Of a stretch of DNA of 64,000 nt, positions 44,993 through 55,386 are shown in pieces. The notes under the pieces are model-generated. The model had not been told where the DNA came from, ran no database searches, and was given only the letters and a program-made list of their open reading frames with translations. The translations under genes and the position numbers were made by a program. The DNA is from Pseudopyrenochaeta lycopersici (taxonomy: Eukaryota > Ascomycota > Dothideomycetes > Pleosporales > Pseudopyrenochaetaceae). How positions within the stretch are numbered: position 1 is the stretch's first letter; each line of letters starts with the position of its first letter. The stretch covers positions 62,001 to 126,000 of the forward strand of contig NHZP01000003.1 in assembly GCA_003313425.1 (NCBI GenBank), read 5' to 3'.

Positions 44993-46370
44993 ATGGCTGC
45001 CAGTCAAGCTCAAGTAAACTGCAATCACGATGATCAAAGAGTTCTCATCATCGGTGCTGGTCCTGTCGGGTTGTTTGCTGCAACAAAGCTAGCGAAAGCG
45101 AACATTCCAGTAACAGTGATCGAGAAGGAAGCGTCTACAAGCATTGCCCCGCGAGCATGTGGCTACTTTGGAGCCACTCTGATGGCCATGGACGAGGTTG
45201 GTGTCTTCCAGAAGGCGCTTGACAAAGGATTTATGGCAAGGGCTCTCTGTTGGACGGGTTTGCCAGTTGACGACGGAAAGGGCGGCAAACGGCGCGGTGA
45301 TCTTGTTGCCGTCCAACCTGTAGCTGGACCGGATGATGATCTCACAACACCAAACGCCGGAACCCTAATACTGCCTCAATCCAAACTGACAGTAATGCTG
45401 CTCGAGGATGCGCTTGCCACTGGGAAGGTGGAGGTGCTTTACAATTGTGAGATCCAATCCATCGAAGATGACGGTAACAAAGTCACCGCTCTTCTCAAGG
45501 ACACCGAAAACAATACTGAACATTCCGTGACTGGCGCATTTCTTATTGGTGCCGATGGCGGGCGCTCACAAACACGAAAACTCCTGAAAATTCCGTTTCC
45601 TGGCCACACCTGGCCTGAGAGGTTTGTCGCAACAGATGTTGAAATCATCAACGGAGAGGGCTCGGATTTCCCTATACAGTATGCTTTTGCTCCTGTTCAT
45701 TACGCTGTTATTGTTGCCTTGACCAAACCAGCTCTTGGCCAAGTCGGTTTGTGGCGATTTGGCATAGCCCACGACCCGAAGGATACCCGGACTGATGAGG
45801 AGTTGTTGACGGACGAACACATTCACAATCTGTACGAGGAAGTGATGGAAGGACCAAGGCCTTTGCAATACAGAATTCAACGACGATCTATCTACTACGT
45901 ACATCAACGCCTGGCTACCACTCTTCGGAGAGGACGCTCCTTGCTAGCAGGAGATGCAGCTCATCTGAACAATGTAAGAAGATTCCCCTTCCCTTTTACA
46001 AGATTGCGTAATGGTTGTTTATACTAATGAAACAAATTAGCCCATTGGTGGCATGGGCCTCAACACAGGCCTCCTGGACGCCGACGCTGTAGCCGAGGCA
46101 CTAATTATGATAATCAACGAAAACAAACCTCTTTCTCTCTTGGATGTCTACTCAGACGAAAGACGCAAAGTTTTCCAGGGGTTTGTTGACCCAATGTCAT
46201 CGCAGAACAAGATTCGCCTACAGTGCAACACTCCGGAGTCAGCAGCTAGAGACGATTGGTATTTCCGCCAGCTACAGAATCTTACAAAGGAGGTGGCGAT
46301 CGAGATGGCGAAGCCATTCGTTGAGGTTTGGAGGACGAATATGAGGAAATTAGCCAAGAATGTAGCTTAA
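44993..46370 (+). CDS. Class A FAD-dependent aromatic monooxygenase (PHBH fold)
   Basis: Two exons (44993-45973 and 46041-46370, intron 67 bp) give 436 residues. The FAD-binding GxGxxG motif is IIGAGPVGLFAATKLA (from residue 19), with the ribose-binding Glu in VTVIEKEAS (38-46). The DG motif is LIGADGGRSQTRKLL (184-198). The GD motif is LLAGDAAHLNN (317-327), continued across the intron as PIGGMGLNTGLLDA. These three motifs define class A flavoprotein hydroxylases (salicylate/phenol hydroxylase type), which use NAD(P)H and O2 to hydroxylate aromatic or other activated rings. Length and the absence of a thioredoxin-like C-terminal domain set it apart from phenol 2-monooxygenases. It follows the nitroreductase on the same strand and its promoter carries the CGGAATT word. 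The substrate is unknown. Confidence 0.92.
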
Positions 46371-47247
46371 CAGTTGGGAGAAGTGTACCATTAGCATGTC
46401 TTGTTCCAGTGCACGAAAAGACAATATAAATATCCGTATTATCATCGCTTCCCACCCTTAAATCTTGTCCTTTTAATCTGAGAGGACCCTGGAAATTGTA
46501 TCGTTACACTACTACTAGATCCGATATGATTGAGATCAAGTCGATTCCTGATATGGCAGTCACAGTGCAGCAACTGCGCGTGCAGTTTCTATCTTGGAGC
46601 TGATCAGGAATGCTCCAGTAATATTGATAGTAGTATAAACTGCCACTTGTGATACATACAATAGCTGGCCACAAGCGTCAAGCCGCCATTAGCACTTTCG
46701 ATCATCTCTTTTGACAAACACCGCTGGGTTAGATGGCATATGTAGAATAGATCCTTGAACGACGAGTGTCTTTGGCCCTGTCTACCATGGTGCTTTTCGT
46801 GGGTAGTCAGTGACTCAATTCGCAAGAGGCTGGTGGTTGAGTTTGTTGCAATATTTTCACGCGCCGTTAGAAGGTTGGTCCAACAGGACGATAGCGCTCA
46901 ATACGCAAATTCTCATCACTGTGCCGGCAAGAAAGAAAAACAGGACAGAATTCATTTGCAATTGTTTTATATTCAGTTGCGACTAACCTGATCTTCTCTG
47001 TTACCGTAGTGGTTGGCGTGGTAGTCTTTGATCATTTCGTTGAAGTGTCTCTATGGGCTTGTCTATAATTCTCTGTGACGTGCACTCCACATTCTCTCTT
47101 ATTCATGGAAAGGAGCCCACTTCCGCTCCCATGAATTGATAGTTGGAGCTACCACTCCACCAAGTATTGCCGACCTGCGATCTGTCCTTGGATTCACCCT
47201 GCTGCTCACCTACCGTCCACAGTGGATACTGGGGTTATATGTACCTT
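46371..47247. other. Intergenic, convergent 3' regions
   Basis: Lies between the ends of the monooxygenase (+) and hydrolase (-) genes. Only short frames without motifs; no gene or repeat recognised. Confidence 0.5.
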
Positions 47248-48074
47248 TTAGTGCAAGTACCTGGCAAACCAAACCCGCGCCGCGTCTTTGGCTCTCTCAA
47301 GCCCATCCCTTTGGGCCTTGTTGTTCTGATCCCCTCTCGTGGCAAAGCCGTGATTCAGCCCCGGAAAGTACTCGTACGCGTAATCGATGCCCAGCTTTGG
47401 GATGTTCTCGTTACAAAACGCCTTCAACTCGGGCGTGAACGTGAAGTCGTTTTCTGGCGCCAGGATCTGTGTCGGGACCCCTAAGTTGAGTATATCCTTT
47501 TCCTCCAGAGACACAGGATGCGCGGTAACGACACAGTCTACCATCGGGTTGGCTCTGGCCCCGAGCTCAAAGACCGCCCAGCCACCGTAGCAGTAGCCGA
47601 TGGCGCCGACTTTGTCGTATTTGTCGCGCAGCAACTTTGCGACGGTGAAGAGCTCGGGGCGCCGGATCTCTTTGCTATGGCGGCCGAGGAAGGCGCCAAC
47701 ATCGAACTTGGCTGCCTTTTCGGGGTTTTCCATTGTATCGGGGTCGACAATTTCACCGCCGAAACTGGGAAACTGTGAGTTTCTAGCCTAGCACACGCTG
47801 TGCGTGGGCGCAGGGAAAAGCTTTTGGCAGATATTATCAGGTAAAGCTCATCAACTTACAAGTCAGGAACATAGACGGTGGCATCTGCCTCTTGGGCAAA
47901 GTGATCAGCCAACAACCTAGTGTTGGTCAATGTCCAGCCAAAGACATCAGCCACGATCAGAATGGCGGCCTTTTTATTGTCGCCCGTAACATAAGTCTTG
48001 CTGTCACCAATGGTCGACTCCGTACCCACAGGAGTACCCTGCCAGCGGAAACCAGTCTTGCAGCAAGAAGACAT
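47248..48074 (-). CDS. Dienelactone hydrolase family protein
   Basis: Two exons (48074-47860 and 47764-47248, intron 95 bp) give 243 residues. The acceptor was fixed by frame: it joins VYVPD to FFGGE, the conserved PDFFxGE of the family, while the nearer AG would shift frame. The start is MSSCCKTGFRWQGTPVG, with the typical CC near the N-terminus. The catalytic triad is complete: Cys130 in GYCYGG, Asp178 in PENDFTF, His210 in GLNHGF. Cytosolic alpha/beta hydrolase. Classical members open dienelactone in chlorocatechol breakdown; many fungal relatives cleave other lactones or esters. Next to two ring-oxidising monooxygenases, a ring-opening or lactone-hydrolysing step is plausible but inferred. 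Confidence 0.92.
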
Positions 48075-48323
48075 GTTGGTTCACCAGCGTTGCCTTTTTT
48101 TTATTTATTTTTGATTATCAAGTGACAATTGAGACAAAAAATGCGATCGGCTTAGATACTCTTGTCGTAGTCTGGACGTAGTCCTGAAGGGGGGAACTTG
48201 TGTACTGCTAAGCAGGAGTTTGGAATGGGCTTTTCAAGATCTCTAGTAATCTTATCTTGCTAGCAGTATTCTGCTCAATCTCCCCGCTGGTGAAAAGATT
48301 AAGAATGCAAATGGAATACTATT

Positions 48324-48348
48324 CTGTGGGCTTCGCGGAGCCCCACAG
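48324..48348. other. GC-rich hairpin
   Basis: CTGTGGG at 48324-48330 and CCCCACAG at 48341-48348 pair around CTTCGCGGAG, which itself folds. Similar hairpins occur at retroelement or miniature-element ends in fungi, but no element was recognised here. Confidence 0.5.
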
Positions 48349-48486
48349 TCTAGACAATCTCCGAATTCTAGATTCAGATTTTGGCCCTGTCATTTGACAA
48401 CGAGAAAGGCCATCGCTCATTAGTGTGGAATATACCCATTACCCCGCAAGACAAACTTAACTCCTCAGCTCCGCAAAGCCCTTACC

Positions 48487-48612
48487 CCGCAACGTACCTT
48501 TAACCCGCAACGTACCCTTAACCCGCAACGTACCCTTAACCCGCAACGTACCCTTAACCCGCAACGTACCCTTAACCCGCAACGTACCCTTAACCCGCAA
48601 CGTACCCTTACC
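48487..48612. repeat. 18-bp minisatellite, seven copies
   Basis: The unit CCGCAACGTACCCTTAAC recurs at 48487, 48505, 48523, 48541, 48559, 48577 and 48595 with almost no divergence, so it is recent. The TTAACCC within the unit is not an ascomycete telomere repeat. Confidence 0.95.
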
Positions 48613-49359
48613 CCGCCGTTGGAACGAGTTATTTCTTTTACAACTAGGCTTCTGGACTAGTCACTGGGATATCGGCGACGGAACTATATAGTAGCATTGA
48701 TAACATGCTTCCACTGAGGGATACTGAAGAAATACGGGAAGGATCACCTGATTTGTCTAGCAGGGAAATCAGACGGGGGTTGCACGGCCAAAGATTACCT
48801 GAAATATTATAGAGCTCGAGCAGGAAGAGTTTAGGTCCATTCTTAGTAAGTGGTGGTCACTACCCTCACATACGCTGGCAATGCGTGTTTTCAATTGCCC
48901 GCTCCTGTAGCTAATAGGATCGGAGGGCTATTAGGTTATCTCTACTAGGAGACGAGGATTCATTATTTGTGCGGCGACTGTTATCAGATTGCCTCAGCAT
49001 ATAGTTACGGTCTGTTTCCCCACAGCGTGGTGGCTTTTGGGTGACTGGATTAGGGCCAGTAGGCAGCTCTCCATAAGTAGTATGCACACTATCTTGAATA
49101 TAATATTAACTACTTAAACAAGCGTCGCTCTAAGGGTTTGGATACTGCTCGTCGGTGCCTAGCTCCGCTCTACGACCGTCTTGGCTGAGGGTAGAACAAG
49201 TGCAGCATCTTTGAGATTAGTTTTCCTTGGCGCTTCTGTCTATAACACCAGATCTGATTCCGCCAGTAATTCTGACTTTCCATCAATGGCCTTGTTAGCA
49301 GGGGTGGATGGCCAAGCTACTCGACTCTCTAGTTCGCCTTAGGTCTCTTGCTATTTTCT

Positions 49360-50425
49360 CTACTCTAAGGGCTTTGTCGTTGCAAACAGCGCAGGTGAAA
49401 CGAGCTCTTTCTCCTTAGAGATATAAGCATAAGTCTCTAGTGGCTCTTGTTCGGCCTGCTCCAGCGACTCTAGCTCTTCCTGAGTTGGGCTCTCCTGAGT
49501 CCCACTTTCTTGGCCTCCTCCTTCCTGGACCTTCTCTGCAAGCTCAAGCTGCAACGATTGTCGTGTAGTTCCAACAGAGTCGGATCTCTCCAAGGGACTT
49601 GGAGGAAGGGGAAGGGAAAGAGAACTATATCGCAAGACCAGCGCGGCCGCTGGTCGTTGCTCAGCTACGGAGAGAGGAGAGCAGCATCGTCGGCATTATC
49701 GATGAATAAGAGCCATCGCCCGTTCCTCTTGTTGCGCAGCCAGTTGTGAACTAGCTTGAACACGTCCGCTTGTGCGTCCTTCCGGCCACGAACCTTGACT
49801 TGGTCTGCTATCTCTCGGAAGCTCTGCTCGAGTCGAGCTGTGTTGCTGGCGTGTGCCCAGAACACCCACGTCTCCGGTGACCGCTCAGCGATGCTATAAC
49901 AGTGCTCAATAGCGAGCTGCGACTTCCTGTGCCCGCGTTAGATGCGAGATGTGAGCATCGACCCAAGGATCCTTCCACAGAACTTACCTCACACCGCTGA
50001 GGCCCACCAGCGCAACTGGGGATGCGGGCACGGAACATTGTTCGCGTATCGTGTCGAGCTGCGTTTTGCGGTCGACAAAGTCGGGGTCGCGACGGAACAG
50101 CACGAAGCACGACGGCTGTGGTGGAGTCTTGGGTTGTTCTGCAGAGACACAGCGTGGTTAGCGCATTGTTGGTCACATGTATGTCTGTAAGATTAGGTGA
50201 TATTCGCCAGTTGTTGCTCAAATTGCTAGGCCGATGTCAGTGCCGACAATGGTGAGGGCCTAACGTACTCACCTTTTTCAGGTCAAAGAATCTGCCAATG
50301 GCCTCCTCACCGCCAAGCTCGTCCGATCTGCCAAGCCTTTGCTGCTCAAGCATAAGCTGTGTAATTGCTTCAACGTAGGCTGGCGCGGATGGCATTAGGT
50401 CCTCGTTAGAGGCCCGCGACAACAC
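49360..50425 (-). pseudogene. NB-ARC (fungal NLR-type) gene fragment
   Basis: Minus-strand pieces line up as exons. 50425-50264 gives AYVEAITQLMLEQQRLG and AIGRFFDLKK, then a GTGAGT donor. From about 50163 to 49991 comes VLFRRDPDFVDRKTQLDTI, then VALVGLSGVR, an intron, and KSQLAIEHCYSIAERSPETW. The last piece is WVFWAHASNTARLEQSF, ADQVKVRGRKD, VFKLVHNWL and WLLFIDNADDAALLSP followed by a stop at 49665-49667. The P-loop reads GLSGVRKSQ, with Arg where NB-ARC proteins have the Gly of GVGKS. IDNADD is the Walker B region. Downstream, only frame-shifted, Glu-rich sequence remains and no TPR or other repeats follow. Intact family members would act as cytosolic STAND immune or incompatibility proteins. 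This copy is truncated and probably dead. Confidence 0.8.
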
Positions 50426-50454
50426 ACAATCTGCGTCGCTGTCACAACAATATA

Positions 50455-50760
50455 ATGGTTCACCCTAGCATCACGACTACCTTCGCAGGCCTGGGAAACC
50501 AGGGAGTGCACGCGGAAAACAAACTCTGGCCATATCGAGAGCCACTCCCATGCTCCTGCCGGCAAGTGCTCGCTTCCGCTTCGACCAACGCTGCGCTATC
50601 AACGCTCGATCTCCGCAGAACGCCCCGAGACTCCACAACAGACTTCGTATTCCGTCCCGTTCCGTCGCGACCCTGACTTTGTTGACTAGGGAACGCTGCT
50701 CGATCAGATACGCGAACGATGCTCTGCACCAGCATCACGAGTAGTGCTGGTGGGCCTGGG
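50455..50760 (+). pseudogene. Second NB-ARC gene fragment, head-to-head with the first
   Basis: The plus strand of 50600-50755 encodes DSTTDFVF, then (one frame over) FRRDPDFVD, a stop, GTLLDQIRERCSAPASRVVL and VGLG, then departs from homology at about 50757, right at the P-loop. The DNA is similar to the reverse complement of 50000-50170, so these are two copies of one gene's start in opposite orientation, separated by about 430 bp. A stop codon and the missing nucleotide-binding core show it is non-functional. Confidence 0.75.
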
Positions 50761-51216
50761 CGCGTGCTCTCTCATCTTCACACGTGCCCTGGGCTGAGTA
50801 CACCTCGCGAAAACAGCGATGGCCCGTGCACACCTTGCTTGATGCGGGGTGTCGCCGCGCAAGGAGAAGCTTGATTAGCAATTTGGAAGTAATGCACTAA
50901 GCTGCCGTAGGCTGATGGTGAAGATTGTCACGAAGGTCGAGGGGCAATACCAAACCCTTAAGGTGCTCGACGCTGAGCGAAACCGAAGCGTATTAGTGGG
51001 GCAATCTTTTCCGATGTGCTTCAATTGGACTGGTTTTCGTTGGTTGTTTTGGGTGTATTCAGCTAGTTATTGGGTGACTCTCTCCACGAAAGGGGGCTTG
51101 GTGGCTTTTCAGCTGGAGGCACCAGGCAGAACATGCTTTCAGGGATCACCGCGTATGCTGTGTCCGCACATCATGCCCCACAATACGTGTCTTCCGTCTG
51201 TCGCAATTCTTCCAAC
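50761..51216. promoter_or_regulatory. Upstream region of the FAS1 gene
   Basis: No gene recognised. Short frames run into the FAS1 gene from 51070, but they precede the signal-peptide ATG at 51217 and lack motifs. Confidence 0.45.
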
Positions 51217-52630
51217 ATGATCGTCAGAACTCCGCCCATATTTTGGCTTTTATTGTCAACCTCCGCACTAGCGCAAAGAATACCTGAAATCCTCTCCACA
51301 CGTCCAGAATTGAGCAGCCTATCTAACTACATCAGTTCATTTCCTAGCCTTGAGGAACGGTTCTCCACGGCGGATAATTTCACGTTTCTTGCGCCAACTA
51401 ACGATGCGTTCACCAAATGGCTTGCGACGAACCGCACAGCAGAATATATGGAAGCAACATTTATGTATCACCTACTCCGTGGAATACATACTACAATATC
51501 CATAAATGAGACGCCGCAATTTATCTCATCTTTTTTAACGAATGCTTCCTTTTCCAATGTGACGAATGGCCAAAGAGTGGGAGCATTTAGGAATGAGCAC
51601 GTCCTGTTCGAGTCTGCGTTAAAAACAACCAGTACTGTCGTTACTGGCGTGAGCTGACCCATAAGAACATTTCTAGAAACGAGGTGACTGACATCAATCA
51701 GGACGTTGTAGCCACAGGTGGCATAGTACACATAATTGATGCCGTGCTCCAAATCCCAACTGGGGGCATCACGACCACAGCTCTCATGAATTTAAGCTAT
51801 TTCATCGAAATCGCCAGCCAGGGCAACTTCTTGAGCGTCACCGACCGGCCTCTCATCGACAGTCTCCTCACTAAGCCTGACAAGACATTATTTCTCCCAA
51901 ATTCCGCAAAAGCACTTGCAAATATACTGAGCAGTCCAACATTCGCGAACGCCACTCTGCGGGGTTACATGGGGCAATATACGCACTGCTCTAAGCTTGT
52001 GTTCTCGACAGACTTCGTCGATGGGGCATTGGTGATGACAGATGCGGGTGTTCCGGTAGTGGTTACCGTGCTTGAAGGGGAGGTTTTTATTAACAATGCC
52101 AAGGTCCTCGAGAGGGATGTCCTGATAGCTAATGGTGTCTTTCATATTATTGATGAGTACGTTTTGGTATCCACTCCACACTAATGCATCGAAATAATAA
52201 CCTTCCTAGTGCGTTGAATCCATACAACATCACGACCCCATCGAAAAAGACGAATCAAACAGCAAGCAGCACAGCCCTTGCACCCACATCCACATCCACA
52301 TCTGCGGTTTCAAAGCCGAAAAGATTGTCGACAGCTGCGAAAGTTATAGTTGGTCTTTCTACTTCGGCAGCTGGCATATTTCTCATCGTCGCCGCTTACA
52401 TCGTGTTTCGATGTTTACGAAAACGAACTATGGGGACATTAGAATTAGGAGCGCAAGATGGAAGTAGAAGTCTGGTTGAGCTGAGTAGTAATGCTTTCTA
52501 CGAACTGCATCAGCAGGAACAACCTGTAGAAGTACCTGAGAGGAAGCATCAGGCTGTGGAACTGCCCGCAGGAGACTCGGACCCGAAGCATTTACAAGCA
52601 GACTTGCTGTCAGTCAGTTCAGTCAAGTAA
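51217..52630 (+). CDS. Fasciclin (FAS1) domain membrane protein
   Basis: Three exons (51217-51648, 51702-52156, 52210-52630; both introns 53 bp) give 435 residues. Exon 2/3 splicing uses GA|GTACGT and CCTAG, restoring HIIDDALNPYN. Signal peptide: residues 1-19 (IFWLLLSTSALA). The first FAS1 domain spans about 21-165: NFTFLAPTNDAFTKWL is the H1-like box, and VATGGIVHIIDAVLQIP the H2 box spanning intron 1. The second FAS1 domain is about 170-297 (KTLFLPNSAKAL; ANGVFHIID). A Ser/Thr-rich stalk follows. A transmembrane helix lies at about 341-362 (KVIVGLSTSAAGIFLIVAAY). The cytoplasmic tail begins with basic FRCLRKR. Several NxT/S sites are present. Such proteins sit in the plasma membrane with extracellular adhesive FAS1 domains. 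The upstream start at 51070 was rejected because it would bury the signal peptide. Confidence 0.9.
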
Positions 52631-53930
52631 TAGGCCTCTGGGCTGACTGACTGAGGTCTTGGGGCGTTCCGAACTTAACTGAACTGACTGCCAAGTCTTG
52701 AAGAATGAATTGATGACTGAACTGACGTCGCGGCGAGCTGGGGACTGACTGATTTGACTGAACTGAATTAACTGACGTTGAACTGAGATAACTGCTCCTG
52801 CTGTTCGATGGGTCGACCTTGACGTTATTCCCACTTGAAGTGTTGCTGGTATTTGGTGATGATAGTGATCGGAATGGTCTGGTCTAACCGGTTAGACCAA
52901 CAAGACCGCCAAGAACGAGGCTAAAGTTATAGAAGGAAGAAAAGAAATGTATTATGCTGCTAGATATTAACCATACCGTTGTTATTCTCACTATCCTCGC
53001 TGTTGTTATCATCTTCAAATTAGGGCCTTCTATATCAGGCCCGGAGGCACTCACACGCCTCTATAATATCTGTCTTCAGCCTACTACAGCGATCAACTAT
53101 AGTAAGCTTTGCGCTGCTAAAAAGGCGTTCGCACTTATCTAACATAGGCGAGATCTCTTTAGGAGTTGTAGTGAGATAGCTAGTACACAATAGCCTTATT
53201 ACAGCCTGCGTTATCGTTATAAAGCTGGTGAGTAGAAATATATTATTTATATAAATTAGCTGTAGAGACTAGAGCGTCTATTTAAATACGTTTATATTCT
53301 TATTAATAATTCAATGCTATATTAGGATCTCTCTCCTTCCTAACTCGTAGTAATAGCATTTTAACAGGGTACCTTCCCTTATACTCTATCTCCTAGAGCC
53401 GCTTTACCGCTAATTATGCGTTGTTAAACTATCTCTTTTTCCTTCGTCGCCCTAACGAACTTATTCCTACCTAAACTATACCTATTTTTAATATAGATTT
53501 AGTACTTACGCTATATAATACGCTAGTGGAAGATTAGTATCTTCAGGGAACTAATTCTACTAATTAAGCTGCTAGTTATTATAATACTTAGCGCACTTTA
53601 ACTACGCAGCATCTACGCAACTTTAGAGGTACTCCTACGTGAAGTTATTATCGTCCTTAGTGTGGATGTCCTTCGTCTCGCTTATTTCTTAAAGAAGGCA
53701 GTCTAAGGTTAAAAACTAGTTAGTAAGAGACGTCTTCTTACCTATAGAAAGTAAAGTTACAGCGTAGAAATCTTTTAGAGTAAGTTTAATCTTTTTAAGC
53801 TTAAACTAGTGCTGTCTATTAAGCTTAAAGATTGTAATCCTTTAAGAGCCTTTTCTAGATATATAGCGAGCGGAGAAGATTTCTAAATACTCTTAAATAT
53901 TTAATGCACGTGTAATTAAATAGAACTATG
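52631..53930. other. GACT-rich tract, then RIP-degraded repeat DNA
   Basis: 52635-52800 is rich in CTGACTGA/AACTGA words, a diffuse low-complexity tract just past the FAS1 stop. From about 53150 the DNA is AT-rich with RIP-type stops and no readable frame. It probably continues the Copia relic to its right. Confidence 0.5.
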
Positions 53931-53934
53931 AATT

Positions 53935-55034
53935 CTAGCGTGTCGAGTTGTTCTGGGTAAGCTCGAGTCCATTAAGTTCAGAGAGATCTCCAACGATAAC
54001 TCCGCGCTCGAGCAGCTGGGGCACAGATATGAGGTTTGCATGCGCAGATGGGACAAAGAGGACGTTATCAAGCAGAAGCCATCTTCTTCTGCCGTATGAA
54101 ATGCATAAAACATTGATCGTTCCTACTCCTGAGGAAGATGTGGATGCATCAACGCTCCTGAGTGCAGGCCCATGATATGTGCCTATTTGGACAAACTTCG
54201 ATGCGTTGTTGCACACATGCTGAGCACAGCCGCTGTCAACGATCCAAGCGTCGCGAACTAGGAGTATCTTAGTGGCCATCATCTCGAGGGTATGGTTGAC
54301 AGTTCTGCAGTTGTTTTCAACGTCCTTTTAATGCTACTGTGCGGAGGAGGTGCTTGAGCCGGTATTGGAAGGTTGGAGGATGGGATGGAGAGCGAGTGCA
54401 TTCGCGTACGAGCTTGACGGAGTGATGGTATCTGGAAAGCTGATATCGACGAATGCAGCCAGATCCAGCGGTGATTGAGTCAATTGCTGTTGTCGACCTC
54501 GTCTTTTTGGCTTTGATGTTGTCGCATCGTCCTCTGAGACAGCATTCTCCTTTACATAGTCCTCGTCCGACAAAACGTCCTTTTCCCTACGCCGAGCTTG
54601 CCTAGTAAGCAACGGAATGACAAAGAAACTCATTAACTATTTCTCTCAAATTTGTTTCGCCGTAACCCATTTGCAGTCTTGTCTCGCGGGTGGGAGACAC
54701 AGCAATGGGACTGCATGATGCAACGGGTTTCGTTATCCGTGGTTCCGCTAGGAAGAGGAATGGCCGCTTCTGGAGGACGAGTGGCATTGTCTGGAAGAGG
54801 AATGGCCGCTTCTGGAGGACGAGTGGTATTGTCTGGAAGAGGAATAGTCATGTCAAGGAAACGAGTGGTTTCGCGTCGATCTAAACTGTCGGCGAAGGCA
54901 GCACAACAAAGAAGTAAGTTTACGACTCGCTCCTGATAAAACGCGACAACGGGGACGGATACGATGATGCAGTACGTTATGGCGTTCGGAAATTGAACGA
55001 GACGCTCTGGGAAGCATCTGAAAACAGGCACCAA
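53935..55034 (-). pseudogene. Ty1/Copia retroelement relic (gag-like region and protease)
   Basis: On the minus strand, 54282-53935 encodes DAWIVDSGCAQHVCNNASKF, then LLLDNVLFVPSAHANLISVP. This is the Copia protease region, with catalytic DSG and the conserved VLFVPxxHANLISVP. Upstream, 54633-54334 carries basic KPKRRGRQQQ, and 55034-54633 has a three-fold Pro-rich 14-residue repeat (PLPDNATRPPEAAI). These may be gag or a spacer. No RT or integrase is readable to the left, where sequence is RIP-degraded. Frames are interrupted between the three pieces. Confidence 0.7.
54751..54870. repeat. 42-bp coding tandem repeat, about three copies
   Basis: GGAAGAGGAAT starts at 54751, 54793 and 54835, an exact 42-bp period; the third copy is diverged. 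On the minus strand it encodes a 14-residue Pro-rich unit. Confidence 0.9.
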
Positions 55035-55129
55035 CCTTCGCTCGAGCTGTTTACTAGAAAACCTGCATTCAGATACTCGACGGCAATGCCAGATCTCCGT
55101 GAGTCCAGGAATATTAATGTACTTAGGCC

Positions 55130-55345
55130 CTCCCTGGAACGAGGAGTGGACATTAATGCAAACGTGGACTCTCTGGCAACGCGCTTTAAGTAGTGACCAT
55201 ACTGAGGTGGTGAATGTACTACTAGGGGAATGGACAGATTATAACGCGAAAGGCGGCTACTATAACAATGCGCTGCAAGCTGCTTCATATAAGAGCAACA
55301 TCGAGACGGTCAGGTCACTCCTAGAGAACCCACATGAAGTGTGGT
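55130..55345 (+). pseudogene. Ankyrin-repeat gene fragment
   Basis: The plus strand reads LERGVDINANVDSLATRF in one frame, then after a frameshift near 55185 SDHTEVVNVLLGE and KGGYYNNALQAASYKSNIET, VRSLLENPHEV. These are about two ankyrin repeats of the type found in fungal NACHT/ankyrin proteins (AL-x-AA-x-x-GN, V-x-x-LLE-x-GADVN). A Trp replaces Gly in the GAD position. No neighbouring repeats are intact, so it is a stray fragment. Confidence 0.7.
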
Positions 55346-55386
55346 CTTTTAGGGTACGTAAGCGTTCTACGAATCCGAGCTTTTAG

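Larger units (their letters stand above)
48075..49359. other. Gene-free interval with hairpin and minisatellite
   Basis: Contains the hydrolase promoter on its left side, then a GC hairpin and an 18-bp tandem array listed separately. From 48620 to 49359 I see no gene. It has unique-looking sequence with short AT-rich patches, and the 3' side of an NB-ARC fragment begins at 49360. Confidence 0.5.

Noticed and set aside
47248..47859. Splice acceptor at 47773 for the dienelactone hydrolase
   Set aside because: It breaks the reading frame; the acceptor ending at 47765 restores frame and the conserved PDFFGGE.
48487..48612. Possible telomere-like repeat because of TTAACCC
   Set aside because: The period is 18 bp and the unit differs from TTAGGG-type telomere repeats; the window continues with genes on both sides.
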